A stretch of DNA of 64,000 nt from Gordonibacter pamelaeae (lineage in GTDB: Bacteria; Actinomycetota; Coriobacteriia; Coriobacteriales; Eggerthellaceae), in the NCBI RefSeq assembly GCF_042665095.1, contig NZ_JBHTBV010000013.1, one strand, 5' to 3'. The translations under genes were made by a program, and so were the position numbers. How positions within the stretch are numbered: the first letter of the stretch is position 1; each line of letters opens with the position of its first letter. Under the pieces are notes generated by a model, which had not been told where the DNA came from, searched no databases, and saw only the letters and a list, made by a program, of their open reading frames with translations. This document shows positions 59,956-64,000 of the stretch, in pieces.

Positions 59956-62028
59956 ATGGCAGCTCCTGCTACCGAACACGTACGGAACATTGTGCTGGTG
60001 GGCCAAGACGGCGCCGGCAAGACATCGCTCGCCGAGGCGATGCTGCACGTCTCGGGCCGCACGCCCCGCATGGGCACGACCCACGACGGGAAGTCCTACC
60101 TCGATTACGACGAGGAGGAAATCCGGCGCAAGTTCACCATCGGCACGTCCATCGCCCCCATCCCCTACAAGGACTACAAGATCAACCTGCTCGACACCTC
60201 CGGCCACCCCGACTTCATCGGCGACACGCTGGCCACCATGCAGGCGGCCGAGATGGCGCTGTTCGTGGTCGATGCCGTGGCGGGGCCGCAGGTCATGACC
60301 ACCAAGCTCTGGCGCGAGGCCGAGGACATGCGCCTGTCGCGCGCCGTGTTCATCAACCACATCGACCGCGAGAACGCCGACTTCGACACCGCCATGGCGC
60401 TTCTGCACGCGCGCTTCGGCTCGCGCTTGGGCCCCGTGACCATCCCCATCGGCGTGGACGCGGACTTCAAGGGCGTCATCGACATCATCCGCATGAAGGC
60501 CCGCTACTTCGACCCCGGCAGCGACGCCGAGCGCATCGAGGACATCCCGGCCGATTACGTGGAGACGGCGCAGGCCGCGCGCGACAAGCTGTGCGACCTC
60601 GTGGCCGAGGCCGACGACGAGCTCATGATGAAGTACCTCGACGGCGAGGAGCAGCTCACGCAGGAGGAGCTGGAGCAGCTGCTGGACAAGGCCATCGCGC
60701 AGGAGCTGTTCATCCCCGTGTTCGTGGGCTCCACGATCATCGAGCAGGGCATCCAGGGCGTCATGGAGGATATCGCCACCTACTTCCCGCATCCGCGCCA
60801 CCACGGCCGCTTCCGCCTGGCCAACGGCGAGGAGACGCTCGTGGACGAGACGGGCGAGCCCGCAGGCTTCGTGTTCAAGACCGTGTCCGACCCGTTCGTG
60901 GGGCGCTTGAGCTTCATGAAGGTCATCTCCGGCGTGCTTGAGCCGGGCATGGAGCTGGTGAACGCTCGCACGGGCAAGAAGGACCGCCTGGGCCACCTCT
61001 ACGTCATGATGGGCAAGGAGACCAACGACGTGAAGAGCGCGAAGGCCGGCGACATCGTCGTCGTGCCCAAGCTCACCGAGACGCGCACGGGCGACACGCT
61101 GTCGAAGTCGGGCACCGTGGCCATCGACCCGCTGCCCTTGCCCGAGCCGCAGTACCCCGTGGCCATCGAGGCCGTGAACAAGAAGGACGAGGACAAGCTG
61201 GGCACGTTTTTGGCCCGCGTGGTGGAGACCGATCCCACCGTCCGCGTCAACCGCAGCGAGGAAACGCACCAGACCGTGGTCACCGCCATGGGCGACGCCC
61301 AGGTGGATACGCTGCTCGCGCGCTTGAAGGAGCAGACCGGCGTCGAGGCGAGGCTCGTGCCCGTGCGCATCCCCTACCGCGAGACCATCCGCAAGAAGGC
61401 CGAGGCGCAGGGCCGCCACAAGAAGCAGACGGGCGGATCGGGCCAGTTCGGAGACTGCTGGCTGCGCCTGGAGCCCAACCCCGGCGGCGGCTACGAGTTC
61501 CTGGACGAGATCGTGGGCGGCAAGATCCCGCGCGGCTTCATCCCCGCGGTGGACAAGGGCGTGCAGGACGCCATGGCCGAGGGCTTCCTGGCGGGCTATC
61601 CCATGGTGGACGTGAAGTGCGCCGTGTACGACGGCTCGTACCACTCGGTCGATTCCAACGAGATGGCGTTCAAGACGGCCGCGCGCATCGGCTTCCGCGC
61701 CGCGTGCGAGAAGGCCGACCCCATTCTCCTGGAGCCTATGGCCAACCTGAACGTGACGGTGGGCGAGGAGTACGCCGGCGCCGTGATGGGCGACATCTCC
61801 ACGCGCCGCGGACGCATCGTGGGCACCGACTCCAACGACGCGGGCGAGACGGTCATCATGATGCGCGTGCCCTACGCCGAGGTGGTGACGTACACGAAGG
61901 ACCTGCGCTCCCTCACGCGCGGCTCCGGCTCGTACACCCTGGAGCTCGAGGGATACGACCCCGCCCCCGCCGACGTGACGAAGAGGCTCGTGGAAGCCTA
62001 CCAAGCCGCCCGAGCCGCCGGCAACTAG
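59956..62028 (+). CDS. Elongation factor G-like GTPase (EF-G paralogue)
   Basis: 690 residues with the five-domain EF-G plan. G1 is GQDGAGKTS, G3 DTSGHPDF, and G4 reads NHID instead of NKxD. The switch I element lacks the RGITI signature of EF-G (here IRRKFTIGTS). Domains II-V are present (RHKKQTGGSGQFGD, GGKIPRGFIPAVDKG, and the domain V end). Such paralogues (FusA2/EF-G2-like) are translational GTPases of uncertain role, and they are not the main EF-G. The ATG has GGTGG in front of it. A strong hairpin follows the stop. Confidence 0.85.
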   Translation: MAAPATEHVRNIVLVGQDGAGKTSLAEAMLHVSGRTPRMGTTHDGKSYLDYDEEEIRRKFTIGTSIAPIPYKDYKINLLDTSGHPDFIGDTLATMQAAEMALFVVDAVAGPQVMTTKLWREAEDMRLSRAVFINHIDRENADFDTAMALLHARFGSRLGPVTIPIGVDADFKGVIDIIRMKARYFDPGSDAERIEDIPADYVETAQAARDKLCDLVAEADDELMMKYLDGEEQLTQEELEQLLDKAIAQELFIPVFVGSTIIEQGIQGVMEDIATYFPHPRHHGRFRLANGEETLVDETGEPAGFVFKTVSDPFVGRLSFMKVISGVLEPGMELVNARTGKKDRLGHLYVMMGKETNDVKSAKAGDIVVVPKLTETRTGDTLSKSGTVAIDPLPLPEPQYPVAIEAVNKKDEDKLGTFLARVVETDPTVRVNRSEETHQTVVTAMGDAQVDTLLARLKEQTGVEARLVPVRIPYRETIRKKAEAQGRHKKQTGGSGQFGDCWLRLEPNPGGGYEFLDEIVGGKIPRGFIPAVDKGVQDAMAEGFLAGYPMVDVKCAVYDGSYHSVDSNEMAFKTAARIGFRAACEKADPILLEPMANLNVTVGEEYAGAVMGDISTRRGRIVGTDSNDAGETVIMMRVPYAEVVTYTKDLRSLTRGSGSYTLELEGYDPAPADVTKRLVEAYQAARAAGN

Positions 62029-62047
62029 CAAGTTGAGCGATGAGATA

Positions 62048-62077
62048 AAGAACGCCGCCCGAAAGGGCGGCGTTCTT
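62048..62077. terminator. Terminator between convergent genes
   Basis: A perfect 13-bp stem AAGAACGCCGCCC / GGGCGGCGTTCTT with GAAA tetraloop. It lies between the EF-G-like and Cys-rich genes, so it likely serves both; the T run is short. Confidence 0.65.
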
Positions 62078-62113
62078 GTCGTGGGGCACGGGCACAGGGA
62101 TGGCGTCTCGCTC

Positions 62114-62440
62114 CTACGCCTCCGGGTGCGCTGCCAGCCACTCCTCGGTTGGCGGGGTGTTGCGGCGGCACACTTGGTAGCCGTGCTCGGGATGCGCGCT
62201 CGCGCCCTTGCCGCAGGGGTAGGCGCACACGAGGCCGCTGTAGTTGCAGCGCAGGGGCGCGGGGCGCACGAGCGCTGTCAGGTCCTCGCCGCATTTCTTG
62301 CATAAGAGCGGTGCCCCGGCCGTCACTTCCGTGCGATCGAAGATGGTGCAGGTGCCGCAAGAGGGGCACTTCCCCGATTTCTTGGGCGCGGGCTGGCATT
62401 TCCCGCACAGCGGGTTGCATATCCAGCATCCTCCCGGCAT
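62114..62440 (-). CDS. Cysteine-rich small protein (13 Cys), probable zinc-ribbon type
   Basis: 108 residues with 13 cysteines (5, 8, 12, 15, 25, 28, 31, 47, 50, 65, 72, 76, 91), most in CxxC pairs: CWIC, CGKC, CPSCGTC, CKKC. A metal-binding role (zinc or iron-sulfur) is likely. No signal peptide, so cytosolic. GAAAGGAC precedes the ATG by about 9 bases. It is convergent with the EF-G-like gene and its family was not recognised. Confidence 0.65.
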   Translation of the reverse strand: MPGGCWICNPLCGKCQPAPKKSGKCPSCGTCTIFDRTEVTAGAPLLCKKCGEDLTALVRPAPLRCNYSGLVCAYPCGKGASAHPEHGYQVCRRNTPPTEEWLAAHPEA

Positions 62441-62773
62441 GACGGCCGTCCTTTCTGTCGTTGGTCGATAATCTAACTCGATCGATTACGTTATGCTTTA
62501 TACTAGGGTCGTGACCGGTTCGGGCGAAGACGAGCGCGCCGAAGCGGGAGAAGTGATCGTGCAGGTCACGCGCATGGTCGAGCGATCGGGGCCGCGCATG
62601 CGCAACTATCAACCTAGCACGGGGCCTGATAAGCCTTGTACCTATCGCGGTATGAAAATGAGCAGCTCTGGTACTGTAGGCTATAGGCCTTTCCGGGTAA
62701 AACGGGTAAGGTTTGAGAAGGACGAGCGACGCACTGCTCGTTTCTTTTCATCAGGGGGAAAGGGGCGTGCCGG
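62441..62773. other. Divergent upstream region of the Cys-rich and LuxR genes
   Basis: No gene is supported. Near 62723-62747 a short hairpin ACGAGC / GCTCGT is followed by TTTCTTTTC, which may be a weak attenuator in the leader of the LuxR gene. GGCCTTTCC and TACTGTAGG lie just before it; no clear -35/-10 pair. Confidence 0.35.
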
Positions 62774-64000
62774 ATGACGCAAGCTGTGCCGGAACGATCA
62801 GAGGGTAAGACTTCCCATGCGAAGACCTTGACCATGATCGGGTTCAAGGTCAACTTGAGCTGGCACTACCTGGTACTGTTCTCTCCCATCTTCATCGGCG
62901 CGACCGACAACCCGTCGTTCGCGTTCTTCCTCGAGCGCCAGTTCACGTTGTACCTCACGCTGGCCCTGTCCTTCGGGGCGCTCGTGGGCGTGGGCCGCTT
63001 CTTCCTGAAGCGCAACAAGATCGCGCCGTCCACGCTGTTGCTGGGCGCGGCAGGCCTGCTCGCCACGGTGGCCTCGGTGCTGTCGCTGGCCACGCTCTCG
63101 GCCGACATGCCGTGGCGCATCGCATCGGTGGTGCTTTTGGGCTTCTCCGAGGCGTTCCTCATGTTCCTGTGGCTCCACTATTATATGGAAGCGGCGGCGG
63201 GGCACCTGTTCCGCTCGTTCGCGGTCGACATGATGGCCGGCGGCGTGATCGCGTTTCTCACGTGCAGCTTCGTGCCGCCGCTCAGCTACGTTGTGGCCCT
63301 GTGCATGCCGGCGGTGGCCACCGTGTCGCTCATCGCGAACTGGCGCACCATCGAGCCGGTCGACGCGGCCGCCCCGGCCCCGGCCGTCAAGCCGCCCCGC
63401 AAGAGCATCCTGCGCCATTCGCTGAAGACGCTGCTGCCCACCACGGTGTACGCGTTCGTGTTCGGCCTGTTGCAGGGCGGGTTCATCAACAGCGGCATCG
63501 CGCTGCTCATGGCGGGCAACGCCGTGGTTCTCGTGGGTATCGTGCTGGCGGGCATCGTCATCTTCTTCATACCCGAGGCGCCCGAGACGAATGCCGACAT
63601 CGACACGATACACCGCTTCTCGCTGCTCTTCTTCGTCCTCGGCATCGTGGGTCTTTCCTTCTTGGGCGGGGGGGGGGGGGGTGCTCCTCGCATCCGAAAC
63701 GGTTATCCTGGCAGGATTCAACCTGTTCGACTTCGGCGGCCTGATACTCGGCGTTGGGCTGGCGCGGCGGCTTAAGCCCGGTTCGCTGCTGCTCGTCGAC
63801 GGCGGCCGCGTGCTCGTGTACGTGAGCCTGGCCGTGGGCCTGGTGGTGGGCAAGTGCGTGGTCACGGGGTTCGGCGTGGCCGACCCCTCGCTCGTGCTCT
63901 ACTCGCTGTGCGGGGCCGCCATCACCATGCTCGTGGCCACGGTGCTCACGCCGTTCCGCGAGCAGGAGTCCTTCGAGGCGCAGATTGCGTGCATGACCTC
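62774..64000 (+). CDS. LuxR-type membrane regulator, interrupted by a 14-G tract; runs off the window
   Basis: About 300 codons with eight or so hydrophobic helices (from residue 26) before a tract of 14 G at 63668-63681. In the frame read from ATG 62774 the product leaves the family after the tract and stops at 63775. In the shifted frame after the tract the protein resumes (VLLASETVILAGFNLFDFGG, then membrane helices to the window end). With 13 (or 10) G the two parts join into one protein. The layout matches the other LuxR-type membrane regulator in this window; the C-terminal helix-turn-helix would lie beyond 64000. AAGGGG precedes the ATG by about 9 bases. Confidence 0.75.
63668..63681 (+). 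repeat. Poly-G tract (14 G) within a coding region
   Basis: Fourteen consecutive G in the middle of the membrane domain of the LuxR-type regulator. Such tracts change length by slipped-strand mispairing and switch genes on and off. In this copy the downstream part is out of frame. Confidence 0.8.

Noticed and set aside
62493..62777. Possible 94-codon plus-strand gene before the LuxR gene
   Set aside because: No ribosome site, composition unlike protein, and it overlaps the leader of the LuxR-type gene.
1..64000. CRISPR array or prophage
   Set aside because: No regularly spaced direct repeats and no phage structural, integrase or lysis genes were seen.

Overview
The window is GC-rich, densely coded bacterial DNA with Shine-Dalgarno-led genes. 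It most resembles the chromosome of an Eggerthellaceae actinobacterium (Eggerthella or a close relative). Pointers are two LuxR-type regulators with a many-helix membrane N-terminus (a layout common in that family), a molybdate importer with ModD and XdhC nearby, LAxTG-type surface anchors and DHA2 exporters. The species assignment is inference. Two perfect parS sites (26573-26588 and 56281-56296) suggest the origin-proximal part of the chromosome. There is no intact prophage or CRISPR array; mobile DNA is limited to one decayed IS5-like remnant with a nested small element (51822-52719).

Layout. 1-3.7 kb: Crp/Fnr regulator, small membrane protein, tandem-domain polyphosphate kinase 2, and a 40-residue membrane microprotein. 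3.8-11.2 kb: class B sortase fused by overlap to a purine operon (purF, purM, purN, xdhC, purH). 11.3-16.5 kb: MoxR ATPase and VWA protein, divergent from a leucine-rich-repeat protein. 16.7-25 kb: chagasin-like lipoprotein, recN, a frameshift-split Ig-like surface protein, and an O-antigen-ligase-like membrane protein. 25-28.2 kb: DHA2 exporter with its PadR repressor and two matching operators, a parS inside a 40-bp palindrome, and an AraC regulator. 28.3-35.1 kb: ECF-type importer plus a heterodimeric ABC transporter. 35.2-40.1 kb: LAxTG-anchored surface protein, DHA2-CBS fusion transporter and its TetR neighbour. 40.1-43.9 kb: T-box leader, probably tryptophan-specific, and an ECF transporter operon. 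43.9-46.3 kb: DUF3800 remnant and two tandem endonuclease IV genes, one of which has lost four metal ligands. 46.3-49.3 kb: frameshifted sensor GGDEF-EAL protein. 49.4-52.8 kb: tRNA-Ala, LuxR regulator, membrane protein, IS remnant. 52.8-59.6 kb: Mrp/NBP35 ATPase, MtaD-type deaminase, ModD, CopZ-like protein, modABC, PGPGW protein. 59.9-64 kb: EF-G paralogue, Cys-rich protein, and a LuxR-type membrane regulator interrupted by a 14-G tract.

Three large signalling or surface genes are broken by single-base frameshifts. The G14 tract looks like a phase-variation site, the second lies in a T run, and the third is not in a homopolymer. Each could also be an assembly error. The most interesting leads are the poly-G tract, the parS palindrome, the metal-ligand-deficient endonuclease IV paralogue, the MoxR/VWA/LRR module, the T-box ECF operon, and a 194-bp element with self-palindromic ends.
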